The notes under the pieces: generated by a model
Databases searched by the model: none
What the model saw: the letters and a program-made list of their open reading frames with translations, nothing else
Told to the model about the DNA's origin: nothing
NCBI GenBank assembly: GCA_958299035.1
Contig: CATQJL010000316.1
Span: 20,375,676-20,439,675 of the forward strand
DNA: 64,000 nt
Source: Cylicocyclus nassatus
Taxonomy: Eukaryota; Nematoda; Chromadorea; Rhabditida; Strongylidae
Direction: 5' to 3'
Shown here: in pieces, positions 1 to 12,848 of the stretch
Numbering within the stretch: the first letter of the stretch is position 1
How the letters are laid out: each line of letters opens with the position of its first letter
Translations under genes and position numbers: made by a program

Positions 1-602
1 CGTTCTACACAAGAAATTATTTCTGACGTGTGCAGCTAAATCGCATCACTACTAAGGCAAAAAATTCTAAAGGGATGGACCCACGTCCATAGACCGTGGT
101 GCCAATGGTCATCATTTTGGAGAGGCGAGGAAAGCTAAGAGGGGTGGGAACGCAAAATTAGCGTGAACCCTTCAGGACTTTTTTCAATATGTTTCGCAGA
201 AACGGAGAAAGGACATGGGAACGTTTCAAGAAGTGTTTAGTACACATCCAAACTCAAGGGAACCAGGGTCACCATGTCCCAATGCATGTGCATCTCGCTA
301 CGGTACCCTATATTTCGGTGTTCTGAAATTCTTCACCCCTCTATTTCCACCCATCTTTTGCTCTACTACTTTAATGTTTGGGCATAATGAATGTCAGCGC
401 TGTGCTAGTCAAAAGCAGCAGATCGGCAAATTGAACCCCTTTCGGATTTTGGTAGTGTTCTGGGTAGTACACTACCCAGTAGACTACAGCCCCAACTCCA
501 CCTGCCAATTCGTGACCTAAGTCCTGAGAAATGCGCTTCAGAACCTCAACGACCCCGCCCATTTACATTAAATAAGCGGAGCTGTGTCGTATATTGTACA
601 TG
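1..602. other. no recognisable feature
   Basis: I see no gene, transposon end or RNA here. The short open frames have no recognisable domain and overlap each other on opposite strands, as chance frames do. Confidence 0.5.
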
Positions 603-1276
603 CAGAGTGTTCCAAAAAATGTATCCACTGTTTGATTGTTAATAACTCTCATATTATGAGGTCTTTCTAGAAGCAGTAAGCGCCATTTTGTAGAGCTGGC
701 TTCAACTTAGATTTGAAGTATAGAACGAATCACCCATCTCTCTTCATTACTGTAGGATTACGGTAGAAACTTGAAACATGTGGTGTCAATGTAGAAAAAG
801 ATGCCGTTTCAAAATTTAAAAAAATGTGAAAACTTGTGTAATAGGGTTTTTGTAAACGCTGAGTTTAATACTCAACTATTCACAATATTGCGAAGCTTTC
901 TAAACGGTGTAACCGTACTTTTTAGGAACATTGAAAAAATGGCCGCTACCTCTTACCTGGCGTAACTCTTCAATAAAGCATCATAATAAGTTGGTAACTT
1001 TACAATTGAAAACAGCAACTCTAATTAGCCTAGTGTAAAAGTTTACAGGCGTTTTGTTTCCTTTCTGAGGCAAAATATGGCCTTTCATGGCTCAAAATCC
1101 TCTTTTAAGTTTCTACCGAATCCTACAGTAACAGTGAGTGATCGCTGATTCGCTCTATACTGTAAATCTAAGTCAAAGCCAGCTCTACAAAATGGCGCTT
1201 ACTGCTTCTCGAAAGAGACCTCATGATAAGAGAGTTATTACAATCAAACAGTGGATACATTTTTTGGGACACCCTG
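603..1276. mobile_element. family A Tc1/mariner-type MITE, copy 1
   Basis: The ends are inverted repeats of about 45 bp: CAGAGTGTTCCAAAAAATGT at the left and its complement ending in ACACCCTG at the right. The inner parts of both arms also pair, including the CTGTAGGATTACGGTAG block near 750 and its complement near 1115. There is no transposase frame, so the copy is non-autonomous. The terminal CAGGGTGTCCC style is known from Tc1/mariner elements. The TA target duplication is visible only on the right here. Confidence 0.8.
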
Positions 1277-1689
1277 TATAATAGGTATAATTATTGCACT
1301 ACCCTAGCATATCTCACAAAGAGTTGAAAACAGCGTGAATCAAAATGTAACGGCTTTGGCACTCTTTTCCGTTGTTTATAAGCCGTCTTTTCATCGTGAT
1401 CAAAAATGCTTTGAGAGCATTCCGCGCAGAGGTAGGCCTATGCCAACATTTGACTTCGTAGTCTTTCGCAGTAATATTCATGTTTTCTTCGATAGGAGAG
1501 ACTAGACTACCTTTGCGCTTATTGCAAGAATTTCATTGATTCTTATGCCACGTGCTCTTATGGTCCCTTCTATATATAATAATTAGCACCACAAAATAAA
1601 CGCTCCACTTTATACATCGCTCATATATTACGATAAACGATGCTGTTGTGCAGACAAATACGCACTATTCCGAGGTACACCATTACATA
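1277..1689. other. no recognisable feature
   Basis: AT-rich spacer between two family A MITEs. Nothing in it could be assigned. Confidence 0.5.
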
Positions 1690-2366
1690 CAGGGTGTCCC
1701 AAAAAAATGTGCCTACTGTTCGATTCAAAATAACTCTCTTGTAATGAAGTGTTTCGAGAACTTTAGGTACCGTATTGTAGAGCAAGGTTAAACTTAGAAT
1801 CATAGTATGGAGCGAATCGCCGATCGCTCATTCTTACTGTAGGATTACAGTACAAACTTCGACAAGGATTTTACGCCATTGAAGGCTATATTCTGCCTCG
1901 GAACAAGACCAAACAAGCCAAAAACTCTTATACTACGGTAACAAAAGCCGCTGATTCCGAATTTGAAATTTTCATTCTACTAAAATGCTTCTTTCCAAAG
2001 TTATCCCCGGTAAATCGTGATAACTCAATTCCCAGCATTTGTCAGAAATGTAATTACACCGTCAAAAAAGCTGAAACACTCATAAAAAGTTGTTAGGTGG
2101 AATCAGCATGTGCGAAAACCCTAATATACGATTTTTCAGATTTTTTGAAAAAAATTTTATTAGGTGGTATATTTCACATTGGTTCCATATGCTGGAAGTT
2201 CTTACCGTAATCCTACAGTAATGAAAAGCGATCGATGATTCGCTCTATGCTGCATATCTAAGTTTAACCTCGCTCTACAAAATGGTACCTAAAGCTTCTC
2301 GAAAGGCTTTATTACAAGAGAGTTATTAACAGTCAAACAGTAGGCACATTTTTTTGGGACACCCTG
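1690..2366. mobile_element. family A Tc1/mariner-type MITE, copy 2
   Basis: A 677 bp element begins CAGGGTGTCCCAAAAAAATG and ends with the complement, and TA flanks both sides (1688-1689 and 2367-2368). The two arms pair over much of their length. It shares internal blocks with copies at 34128 and 41724, such as the run ATTCTGCCTCGGAACAA near 1890. It has no coding capacity and must have been moved by a transposase made elsewhere. Confidence 0.88.
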
Positions 2367-2903
2367 TAGATCCTGTTGCCTGTTTCGGTCATTTCAACAT
2401 AGCTCGAAATGTTTACCAACATGATATCGTTCTTTGGACTCGTTCAATGCTCTGTGCATTGTGACATTGACTTGACCCAAGACGAAAGAAAGACGGAGGG
2501 CTACTATTTTGACACGCCGAGCAACGACAGATGTTGTCTATCATGGGTTTGATGCATCAAATAACCACTGCGATCCCATTTGCTGCTGCTCGTTTCGAAT
2601 GACAGCACTCTCAACAGCTGATAGATGTGCCGAGCGGGCCTGCAATAGGATTTTTGGGCTGCTGCTATACCGTTCAATATCTGCAATAAGACACTTTCAT
2701 TCAACGACCGTCTGCTCAAGGGTGAATCTTCTGTACTGCGACTGCTGATCAGCGAACGAAAACTCGTGCATCTCGAACTCAGAAGATACTACATTGCAAC
2801 GATCGTCTAGTTTAGATATGTGCAATATCAATCCATTTTGCTAATACCAATGTTATTAAACACATATCTCTGCATATAAATTTCCTTCTTAGTCCAATAA
2901 CTT
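2367..2903. other. no recognisable feature
   Basis: Overlapping short frames occur on both strands at about 2504-2748, but none shows a known motif. I assign no function. Confidence 0.4.
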
Positions 2904-3339
2904 AAAGGCAGCGTCCACGCAAAATCTACTCGCCCCAGATTACTACTTATCCTACAAGTAGGCCCTGAAAGTAAACCAACCGCATTGGTCCGGTCCTCTG
3001 ATGTTGCCTACAAAAGAAGAACGGACCGGATCCTCTTTGCGCTCCTTCTTTTTTTGCGCTCCACCCACCCACGGATTGCCCCAAGACAAGTTCTGACATG
3101 ATAAGCAACATCGAGACGCATGGTTCGTGATGTGGCGCTGTTGCACGCGATGGGGCTTCATTTAGCATACGACGTACTAGCGCCGGAGTACTCGTCCGCG
3201 TCTGCCGAATAAGGGCTTCAGATGGGGGCAATTTCAAAGTTTTCGTTGAATTGCACCTCATATCCGAGATCAGCGCCATGGAAAGGCCCGATAACAGCAA
3301 AAAGATAAAAGAAGAAAATTTTGGATGCACGCTGCCTTT
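2904..3339. mobile_element. non-autonomous element with AAAGGCAGCGTCC ends, copy 1
   Basis: The left end reads AAAGGCAGCGTCCACGCAAA and the right end is its near complement (TTTGGATGCACGCTGCCTTT). That gives terminal inverted repeats of about 22 bp around a GC-richer interior. The left end is preceded by CTT and the right end followed by GAG, so no clear target duplication can be read. Related ends occur at 48648 and 57061. A 127-codon minus-strand frame crosses the element but has no recognised domain, and its end coincides with the repeat, so I treat it as chance. Confidence 0.65.
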
Positions 3340-4301
3340 GAGAAGTAATACACCGGCCCCTGCATTTTCTCATACGCTAACATAGGCAGCGTCTAACAAT
3401 TCATGTAAAACGCTTGTAAATCTAGCTGGCATTTCAATGTATCACCCCTTGTTTGTAGTTGTTCATTTATCAAACTAAAGGGCAAAAAGTTGGCCCATTT
3501 GTAGCAAACTCATTTCACTTCCTTCACACATGAATTATTGTGCAAAAATGTGATCTCTTGTTGAAATCGATGGAAACTGAATAACAAGACGAAAATAATG
3601 ACTGAAAAAGTGCAAAAGCATTTTTAAAAGGCTATTAAGGTTGTCAAATTGACTACCTTTGGATTCAGACTACGTACTGCTACCATCACTTTCATGAATG
3701 AGATTATTGCTGAAGAAGCTACATTGTCTCTGATCAGTCTTGTTCTAAAAACAAGCGTGAAAGAAAAAAACAAATGCAATATTTGTATAAATTTCGCAGT
3801 GCTGGACGCCAGGTGAAGGTGCTGAACCCATTGGCTAGTCGAACTTCAAAATAGCGTTGAGATTTCACTTTGAGCGTTACTCGTTTTCATAAAGTCAACA
3901 GTTACGATTGCCCTTATTGTCATGAGTTTTGTTAGTGCACAAAATGATAATATTCAAACAGGTACTTGCTCGACAATGTACATCGTGCACTTCGTTCACT
4001 GTTCATCGTGATAAAATTCGCAAATGCCAAAGCTTTCAATAGAATAGCGATGGAGCTAATGCAGGACATAGAGTCTTCCTGGGCTATTATTTAATTTCAG
4101 AGCTTGCCCAAGAGTGTTCCTCAAAAAATTGAAATTATTCTAGAAGTACTAAATGAAACTATCCTTCAGAACTCTTTATGGCAGTGAAAAATATAGTCGT
4201 TATCGGAAAACAATGGCACACATGCCATATTCAAGGTATTAAATCTTTCACTCCTCCACTCTGGCCAAGGAAGGGCTGATTAAAGAATTGCACATATGAT
4301 A
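3340..4301. other. AT-rich spacer, nothing recognised
   Basis: No long frame, repeat end or RNA motif was seen in this stretch. Confidence 0.5.
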
Positions 4302-5130
4302 TCAGGTTGTCTAAAAAGTTCCAACCGTTTTGACTTTCAATCTCAATATGCCACACACTTCTCATTTCTAAATAGGTTTCAAGATACCATTTGATAGAGT
4401 AAAGCAAGCTTTACAAGGTTCCTTCTCGTTTTCACGTTCACTTCAAATCCATCTCGAACTTGAAGCCGAAAATAAAAAGGATTCAACCGCTTAGATATGG
4501 GGAAAAGTCATAACTCCGTCCAAAAAAATCTAGAAAATTACTAACTTGTTCACAGATACTCCATCTACATCCGACATCTACATACTTGCTGTATTTTTTT
4601 CTTGGATAGAAATTAAGAAGAGGGAAATTTTCATGTTTTGTCAAAGTGATGCTGTGCTGTTCCCACGTTGGTTGTATACTACAGATAGCAAAAGTTCAGA
4701 TATGAATTTTCAGCGCTTTACAGGCTTTAGTTCCTGACAAATCAAATTTAGATTCGCTTAGTCGGGTGTTCCGTACTGAAGCAAATATTCCGCGAAAACT
4801 AAAGTCTGTAGAGGGCTGTAAGTTCATTTCTGTACGTTTATCCAAAAAGAAAATACAGCAACAGTATGCATAAATGATGATGTAGATAACTTTGGAGCAA
4901 ATTAGAATTATAACCTTAAACGGAGTTACGTTTTTTCCCTTTTTTCAAGCGGTTGGGTCTCTTATTTCTCGGCTCAAAACTCGAGAAGGATTTGGGCTGC
5001 TAGTGCAAAAGTAAGAAGACCGCCTTGTAGAGCTTGCTTAACTCTATCAAATAATATTTTAATGCCTATCTAGAATTGAGGTCATAAGTTAGTGCGATTG
5101 AAAGTTAAAACAGACAGAACTTATGGCAAC
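4302..5130. mobile_element. mariner-like palindromic MITE, diverged
   Basis: The left end TATCAGGTTGTCTAAAAAGT and the block CGTTTTGACTTTCAAT just inside it pair with the complement near 5095-5130. The interior carries a motif shared by several elements here: a run resembling AGAGCTTGCTTAACTCTATC near each arm end, and a TACTTGCTGTATTTTTT block. This matches the layout of the cleaner copy at 54501-55447. No transposase remains. The right end is decayed and its boundary is approximate. Confidence 0.6.
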
Positions 5131-6469
5131 TCGTTCGCCAGTTTTGAAAAAATAATCATAACTTCTTTCCTTCTCATTGGTTTTTAAAATGTTTTTGTTT
5201 CAAAAAAGGAGCCATGCTCTTTACAGCATGATAAATAAGAGAGCAATTGAAGAATATTGCTCAAGATTGGCATTTTTTAAGCAAGGTCACAAGAAATTCT
5301 GAAGGTTTGTTTACTTGCAGAGAAATTTTTTCGCATTACTATAGCACATTTTTCATGAATAAAAACGAAAAATTTCGAGAACTAGAAGCCAATAAAGAAG
5401 ATTACACAAGTTTAACAAACTTTGAGGGTGCCCAAAAAAAATTTTTTTGAGCACACTCAAAAATTTCAAAACTGAAGATCCTCTTCAATTGCTTTTAGCT
5501 TTCGAGTATCTCATACTAATCCATGGAAAAGGTGGCACTTCAATGTGCAAAAATTTCACTTTCAAACAAAAATACTTCCAGAATTCTTCGCGACCCTGCT
5601 TGAAAATGCCAGTCTTGAGCAGCAAACCTTTGCACTATATAATGCATGCTTTCGTTCGATCGTAACCGTTCTGAGAAAGATTTTCTAGCCGGATAAATTT
5701 CTAAATCCTTTTTCAAAAATCTATAATTTCAGAGATCTTAAATTGCTCACAAATGTAGGATCATGCGAACTTTGCTCATTATACACCCGATGTTCGTTTG
5801 CATAAAGTTGTATAGTTTGAATTTTACGGCATTTTTCCGGTCTTGCAAATGAATTTAAAATTCTTACATTCATTTCAGTATTTTGGAAACTCCGCAAAGC
5901 TGCCTTTTTGGAATATTTTTTAAATTTTTTCTTCTCAAAAAGACGAAGAGGGGCTGCCGTTTTTTCCTAGTATTAGTTGTGCTAAGTCCACTCCACCTCT
6001 AGGTGTGCATGGCAGATTCTGCACAGTCGCCTTAGATCTGAGATTTTTACGCAGCATAGATGGGCCTTAGCGATCAGCCAAGTCCATTGTAAGACGATAT
6101 TTCTCAACCAGGCTTTCTCAAAAATTTGAAGTCAAGCGTTGTGCAGATCAGAACTTTGCAATCATTATGCATATTTAAAAAAATCCGTCTACTTTTCATG
6201 GACTTATAGCAAGAAGAACGAAAGAAAGGAATTTTATATTTTAGTCACTTGCCATTATAGGCTCGCCGGTTTGAACAAAGATATGCGAGAACAAAGCTTA
6301 ATTAGGAGGCAACCCAATATAATATATTCGGTTGGAAACTAAGTTTTGCAACTCATTTGATAGCAATGCTCTCACTCAACATGGCGCGCTCAAACTTTGT
6401 CACTGTGTCGGCCATGATGTAAGCTACAAGCGCAGCTGCTGTTCTGCCAAATTCTGACGTCGCAGTGAG
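5131..6469. other. AT-rich spacer, nothing recognised
   Basis: Several 60-72 codon frames lie at 5247-5665 and 6139-6342. They show no family motif, signal peptide or neighbouring exon structure. I see no supported gene. Confidence 0.45.
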
Positions 6470-6600
6470 GGTTACGGTAGGTATATGGTACAAAGGGAAA
6501 AATTATAAAATCTGACAGATTTTGGCTGAAACTTGGCATAGGGGGGTTATCCGACATGCTGATCACGAATACCATACTGAAGTTGCATGCTAAGGGCTTT
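6470..6600. repeat. fragment related to the 16.5 kb foldback
   Basis: The stretch around 6470-6590 (GGTTACGGTAGGTATATGGT, then a G-run, then TTATCCGACATGCTGATCAC) closely resembles 16615-16710 in the foldback element at 16473-17840. Only one arm is recognisable here, so this is a decayed fragment. Confidence 0.5.
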
Positions 6601-6936
6601 TTTGTAAGATTACTATAGGTGTACGATATGGGTCTCACCCCAAACAAGGAAGGAGGCGTTATTCAATAAAAGAATATGATATTTGTGTTTAGCAGATCAA
6701 AAAACTTCAGTACGTAAAGGCTCGGGGAATTTTGGTTCTGATGCCTTAATCATTAACGGTTGTCCCCACCAGGTTTGCGTAAAGCGATTTTTTCGAATTT
6801 GTAGGGGGCGTCAAATCTCGACTTGCCTCCAAATTTTATTTCTTTCTTGGTGAGCCAAATGAGTCAACCTCTAGCAATTAATCATACACGATTCCGGATT
6901 ATTGCGCATGGTCTACGTTGCTAATGGCCTCATTTT

Positions 6937-7254
6937 CTCAGACAATCGCCGGGGGCAGGCGGGCACCGGAAAAATAGATTGCTGATCTCTCGCACCCCGC
7001 TCGCGGATTTTTTGGAAAGCAATCAGGACTTTTCGGAAGACCGCTTGCTGAGTTCTCGATTCCTCAGAGATTCAGCAATATATCTGCAAAAGATAAGAGC
7101 GAAAAAATTCAACAGGCGGTCTCTCAAAAATCCGCTGACTCAGCGAGCGGCCTTCCGAAAAGTCCTGATTGCTTTCCAAAAAATCCGCGAGCGGGGTGCA
7201 AGAAATCAGCAATCTATTTTTCCGGTGCCCGCCTGCCCCCAGCGATTGTCTGAG
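6937..7254. mobile_element. foldback MITE with CTCAGACAATCG ends
   Basis: This is a 318 bp near-palindrome. The left arm starts CTCAGACAATCGCCGGGGGC and its complement ends the element at 7254. The arms pair over about 120 bp, through the CTCGCGGATTTTTTGGAAAG block. TT lies on both sides (6935-6936 and 7255-7256), consistent with a 2 bp target duplication. The same terminal sequence bounds the SL1-bearing element at 43720-44280. A 148-codon plus-strand frame runs through it only because of the palindrome. Confidence 0.8.
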
Positions 7255-7437
7255 TTGGCTTATAACCCCGCAAAATTCTCAAGATTCACTAGTTTCCCAA
7301 AAGTGCCTGGAATTTTTTCAATTTGTTATCAAAATTCAAACAGTTTTTGGCAAATTGTAGCTCACATTACGCTCTACATACGCCAAAGTTTGAGTGCGCC
7401 ACATCCAAAGAGAGTTGAGTTATGAAAGTAGTTGCAA

Positions 7438-8188
7438 AACTTAGACCCGTCTTGCACGTACATCCCCGCTGGGGAGGGGAGGGGTTCTGAAGTGGGATGC
7501 GTTCATATCTCGCTACTTTAGGTATCTTTTTTCTTCCTTTTCTATCTTGCTTATGAAGGCTCTCATACTCTGCGCATAACTGATGCCAGCTTACTGGCAT
7601 GATTGATTACATTACTATTTTGTGTAATTCACTGGTGATTCCCAGGGGATTCCCAGGGAATCACCTCTCAATTTTAATGCCATTTAACTCTCTGAAAACT
7701 CAATGAAAACGCTGTAAAATTGTACTGTGGAAATTTTCCTAATACAATTCCAAAGATGTTTATAGTAGAGATAAGTGAAATTCCAGGTTATCAAAATCTT
7801 CGGTAATCCCTAGCTCGCGAACTAGGGATCATCGAAAAATTCACGATTTTTAGATTCCATTTCTTCTATCAAGAACATGCTTAGCAGTGTAGTATATCTA
7901 CAGTGCAATTTTACAGCGTCTTCATTGAGTTTTCGGAAAGATAAATGGCATTGAAATTGAGAGGTGATTCGCCCGTGGATCCCCAGGGGATTACACAAAA
8001 TAGTGAGAATCTAATCAATTACGCCAGTAAGCTGGTATCAGTTATGCTCAGATATTAGGGTATGAGAGCCGTCATAATCAAGATAGAAAAAAGAAGAAAG
8101 ATACCTAGATTAGCTAGATATGACGCATCCCCTCTCATATCCCCTCCTCTCTCCGGAGGAGATGTACGTACATACGGGACTTAGTTTC
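7438..8188. mobile_element. 750 bp foldback element
   Basis: The two arms, roughly 7438-7740 and 7890-8188, are inverted copies. Matching landmarks are the ACGTACATC block near each outer end, the TCTATCTTG...GAAGGCTCTCATA region, TTACTGGC...TTACATT, and the GGGATT...GAATCACCTCTCAATTTTAATGCC region beside the centre. It has no coding capacity. The outer ends are approximate and I cannot read a target duplication. Confidence 0.75.
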
Positions 8189-9706
8189 CAGCCTAATATT
8201 AGCTTATCCCAAAAAAATGTCGCATTGCATCCTATCACGACAGAGTGGTCACGAAAGAGATTGAGTAAGATACTATGTGAGAGCAAAAGCTCATTTTCAA
8301 TTTTTTGGGCCATTAAAACTTTTCAGATTTTAGTTTTTAACACGTTTCGAACCGCGAGATCGCGCGCGGCGAAAAAGAATGTACTTTCAGCCATTAGCTA
8401 ATAAAGGACCTACTTTCGTACTGTGTGCTACATCTGTAATCAGCGTGACATATAAGTTCCATACCCACAGTCGTGAGTGAATTCAAAGTGTTTGAATTTT
8501 GTCGCTTGAGAAGGACTTCTGTGCTTTCTGAAAAGATAAAAATAAAGACTCGGTTTCTAATAGTATCCAAAAGTATTTATGTTGTATACGGTACACATCA
8601 CTACTGAAAATATGGTTTTTGTCTTTCATATCGAAGCAAAGAAAAGCTGCGACGTCGCACATGCCCTTCGCGTTGCCGCACTTCGATGCAACTGTTGTTC
8701 GATGTGACCTCATACTTCCCAAACAAATATCGACGGCAAAATTCTACAGAGTCTTTGAAAAGTAAAAGCTTGCATCTTTAACTTGATAAGTTTGGTCTAA
8801 AAGTAAACATCCTATAAACGTCAAAAAGATCCTTCAAAGCAGCCTGCTGCACAATGTGCAGGTCCGAAACGTATTAACTTGAGGTGGATCGAAGCTTGTG
8901 CAAAAGCATAAACGCCATCTTATAGAGCTTGCTGTGCTCTATCGAATAAGTATCTTAATGTCTACTCAAAATAAGATGTGTGTCTTATTATAGTAAAAAC
9001 TCAAAAATGAGAAGAGTTATGCGACAAACTAATACAATAACTGAATTTTCGAATAAGCGCCATTCATACTCGCTCGCATTTTGGCCGAAAAAGTGAATGT
9101 AATGAGATTCTGAAATTGTATGCGGTTATTTGAAGTTCAGTAATTTTTTTAAGAGATTGGAAGTCCGTGCGTTTAAGAGATGAGGATGGAAGTCAGTCCA
9201 TTTCGACCAAAACTATATTGAAAAGACTCATTCTGGTTGCTGGTAAGTCTGCTATGAATAGCCACTATGTCATTAGAACAGAAATCGCACATGTCGCTTG
9301 TGAAAGCATTTTTGAGAAACACTATCTTGTTAATATCTCCTTTACTTCGATGTCCGCTCCCAAAATACTTTTACAGGCCTTGTAAAACCAAATTGTACCT
9401 TGAACACCAGAGTAAGCGAGCAATTGTTGCGGTACTACAAGGGCTTTCATACACTAATGAACATGTCGATCAGCATTCATGTTGTTTTCATCATGGCATG
9501 CCATTTGTAGCTTAAAGCGACCCTAACTTTCCTAAAAAAATACGTACAAAAGCGTGCGCGCTTATTTTCGCTTGTGAGTAGATACTGCTTCGGACAACAC
9601 GTCTCCACTTGCACTGTACCTTAGCGTTCAAAATTAGGCACAGGCGATTAGATTTCGAATGGCTATTCATTATGGAGCGATGCTTTTGTAGACGTACCGT
9701 AGAGAC
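8189..9706. other. mostly unassigned; mariner-like repeat fragment near 8880-9010
   Basis: The part around 8880-9010 carries the AGAGCTTGCT...CTCTATCGAATA motif found in the mariner-like palindromes at 4302 and 54501, so it is probably a decayed arm. I recognise nothing else. The short open frames here have no family signature. Confidence 0.4.
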
Positions 9707-10386
9707 CAGGGCTCGGCACGAGGTGGCTAATTAAAATTTAGAAAAAAACCAAGTCCTTCTTGACTTCACTATGAAAGTATGACATCCACCGTTATATATT
9801 AGAAGAGAAAATACATGACAAGGAACCAAAAAAAGCAAAACAAAAAAACGGCAGAAAAGCATCAAAGAAACACGAGGATATTCGTATTCGCCAGATTGGT
9901 GGCATGATGTAACCAACGAGCAGCACTACGCACCTGGAGCATCGTTGCCGCCGCCATTCAAAATTTCAAGGGGCTGTAACAAACGGGGAGGAGGGGGTTC
10001 AAGGCAGTTTAGGAACAAATTTATAGGGTTTGGGATGTAGATGAAATTTAGGGGAAAATTTATGACTTTTTCTTTCCTAAGCCACCTTAGGTGGCTGTCC
10101 AGGTGGCTTGAAAGCCACCTAACTCTGAAAAAAGTTGAGCACGCCTTTATTTCAATAATATTTTCATGTTTTTTTCATGCTTATTCCTAGCTCCCCATTT
10201 GCCCATCTATAAATTATTTTGGTGTCATTTCATCTTCATTTCGCTGTAAACAAGCTTTTTGTTTGTTTGGGAGAGCCCGGCGGCAGATCGAAGAACAGCG
10301 GTATGCTCTTCCGCAAAAACAAAACTTTGCTTTTAAACCCAAAAAAATAACCCGCTTGCTTGGTAAGCCACCTATGCCGTGCCCTG
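9707..10386. mobile_element. hAT-type non-autonomous element
   Basis: The element begins CAGGGCTCGGCACGAGGTGG and ends with the near complement CCACCTATGCCGTGCCCTG. An 8 bp direct repeat, GTAGAGAC, sits immediately outside both ends (9699-9706 and 10387-10394). Short CAGGG inverted ends with 8 bp duplications are the signature of hAT transposons. The middle (10080-10125) carries repeated GGTGGCT motifs in both orientations. No transposase domain is visible, so it depends on a helper. Confidence 0.88.
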
Positions 10387-10394
10387 GTAGAGAC

Positions 10395-12438
10395 TTTACC
10401 AGCGCAGTTCATTGCGAAACAGGTCATTTGGAAGGCAACCTCTATAAGGCTAAGTTGTGTATAGCAGGCTTTCCATGTAATCCCTATATGCAATTTTTTG
10501 CGGGTCTCTAAGCTCTTCTATTTGAGTATTCACTTTTTTTGAGGAGCGTCGAAAAAGTCAGTTGTTACGATATACCTAGCGTAGCTCATAAGCATTACAG
10601 CCGAAGTGCGAAAAAAAGCATTACAGCCGAAGTGCGAACTTCATATTTGAAGTCGGCTTTGATTAGTTGGTACAAGTGTTTTTAGTTTGTTCAGTATTTT
10701 ATCTAAGACAAAGGCGACACTTAATCTCAAGAAACCCTCCCCAAAGTTTTCCACACTAATGGAGATTCGATCAGCTTCACGTCAATTCAAGTCAATCTCA
10801 GCTCTACAGATTACTCAAACTTGGAGAAATCACAAAAGCAAGCACATTATTATTAATATTATGGATCGAAGTGTCAGTTTATCTGGAAATCCCTCTACAC
10901 ATATAAAGGGCTCACTTGGGTGGTTGTCCAGGACCGGATTGATAAATTGCATGTTGGAAGGGATTTATAAGCTGATATACAGCGGTCTCTTCTACACTGG
11001 CCATAGCAAAGAATCTGGCTTTGTTCAACTGAGCTGACCCCTCAGAAGTACCACGTGAGTAGAACTGACGACTGCCCACATTCCCACACATTAGAAAGTA
11101 AGTTCAACTTTGAGAAGACCGTCCGGTCATTGCCGCGACTAGGCAAATCAGGAGAAGCAGAGAAAGCAGAGATATTCGTAAATTGGTTGTGAATGACTCG
11201 CATGACAAGTAAGTTGAAGACCACTGTCGATGAATGCGCAAAATAGCACATTTGCGTGATCTACGGTAGGATCCATTAACAAGATTTTAGTTGAGGAAAT
11301 CGAAAGAAAATGCTTTTTTTTTTGGAGATTAGGCACATATTTCAGAAAACTGCTAAAAATAGTAAAAATGAAGATTCTCTCATTTTTCTGATAACCTGTG
11401 ATTTTCTACGGATATCCAAGTCGAATTACTGTAACGTCGTTTTATCTCTTGCTTGCAGAACTCAAAATCTCTTTTAAGCGGCCATCACTTTATTTTTGAC
11501 ATAGCCTCTGCCACAGATTGCCCGCCGACCATAGAAAGAACGATTTCGAGCCGGTCTCGAACCACAACCCCGTTGCTAAATATTTACTAATTAGAACATT
11601 AGACCAAACCCGCACGAATGCGTATTTCAATAACTCATTTTTTAGATTGCACTACAGCGCTTTAAGAACTTCTCGCATGTTTAGAATTATCGGTCAAAAT
11701 CATCACCCAGTCAATCACCTTGTAGAAGCTCATCTCAAAATACGTCTAGAATTCACAAAAAGCAAGTGTTCAGTATCTTTGGACATAAAGTAATGGCAGA
11801 ATCTCGAAGTGTCCATAGCAGTGCAAAATGAGACCGTGCTCAAGAGCTACACTGCTTCAAACTTAGGAGAAAGAGATAGTAGTCAATGCTAATTGCAAAA
11901 GGATGATAAAACTGGTTAGGACAAAAAATCTCGGGATTTCATCACCCAATGTTTCAATGAATGGCTGGATTCAATAAAGTTTTTACGCTTTCAGCTTTGA
12001 TCTCAAAAAAAACTTTTACAATTTCGGTTACCAAACCGCTTCACCGACACGGTATCAATGGCTGATATTAACTGGTGCATGTGGAAAGCACCCCTTGACA
12101 AAGTTGCATTCATTAGTTCAAATTTAACGAAGTGCGCATGAAGATGTGAGGGTATAAAAAGATGTCTATAAACACTGAAGACATCGTCGTGAATGAAGGG
12201 CTACGTGCGACTTTTTGTAATTGTAAGGTGCTTTTTCCGTAGTGTATTCCCTGCATCAGTTTTTTCAGTTCCCGTCGATGTTCATGGTGTTGGGCTGTCC
12301 GAGCACATTTCTCAACGAGTTAAAGATAGAGGGAGGAGGAAAACATGCACAGCTCGAATTCCTCAAAGAACTTACGTCCTTGTGCCAAGAAATGAGGGAA
12401 GGCCGTAGGCCGGTGAGATAGTGTTACGACATTTTAGT
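10395..12438. other. unassigned sequence with one short tandem duplication
   Basis: Nothing here could be assigned to a gene or element family. The open frames at 10687-11037 and 11518-11793 lack any domain I recognise and have no flanking splice structure that I can follow. The only local structure noted is the duplication at 10590-10639, listed separately. Confidence 0.4.
10590..10639. repeat. short tandem duplication
   Basis: GCATTACAGCCGAAGTGCGAA occurs twice, at about 10592-10612 and 10618-10638, separated by a few A residues. Confidence 0.8.
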
Positions 12439-12848
12439 ACCCCAAAATCCCATAGATAAGAGCGGTTCAATTTACCGGTGAAAAATGAATTGGAACGAAT
12501 TGAAATTGAATGCAGTCATCCCTCTAACTTGATGGATGGATAAATAAAAATCCGAGAAGAAGTTTATAGGAAGCTCCGTCCCTCAACTCTAAACCCCGCC
12601 CACTTAATAAACAATTCATATAGAATAGCGATTTTAACGGAATTTTGGAATTTCTATATGAATTGTTTATTAAGTGGTCGGGGTTTAGAGTTGAGGGGTG
12701 GAGCTTCTCCTAAACTTCTTCTCCGATATTCATTTATCCATCCATCAAGTTAGAGGGGTGACTGCATTCAATTTCAATTCATTCCAATTCATTTTTCACC
12801 GGTAAATTAAACCGCTAAACCGCTCTTATCTATGGGATTTTAGGGTAA
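12439..12848. mobile_element. 410 bp foldback MITE
   Basis: Nearly the whole element is a palindrome. ACCCCAAAATCCCATAGATA at the left pairs with TATCTATGGGATTTTAGGGT at the right. The inner arms keep AACTTGATGGATGGATAAAT and CTCAACTCTAAACCCC in both orientations around a centre near 12640. The arms are very similar, which suggests recent activity or gene conversion. It has no coding capacity. Confidence 0.88.

Noticed and set aside
7381..7400. Second SL1-like match (CCAAAGTTTGAG)
   Set aside because: Only the last dozen bases resemble the leader, and no GT donor or hairpins follow.
6979..7425. 148-codon plus-strand frame
   Set aside because: About half of it is the 6937-7254 palindrome read through. 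The open frame ends in unrelated spacer and shows no motif.
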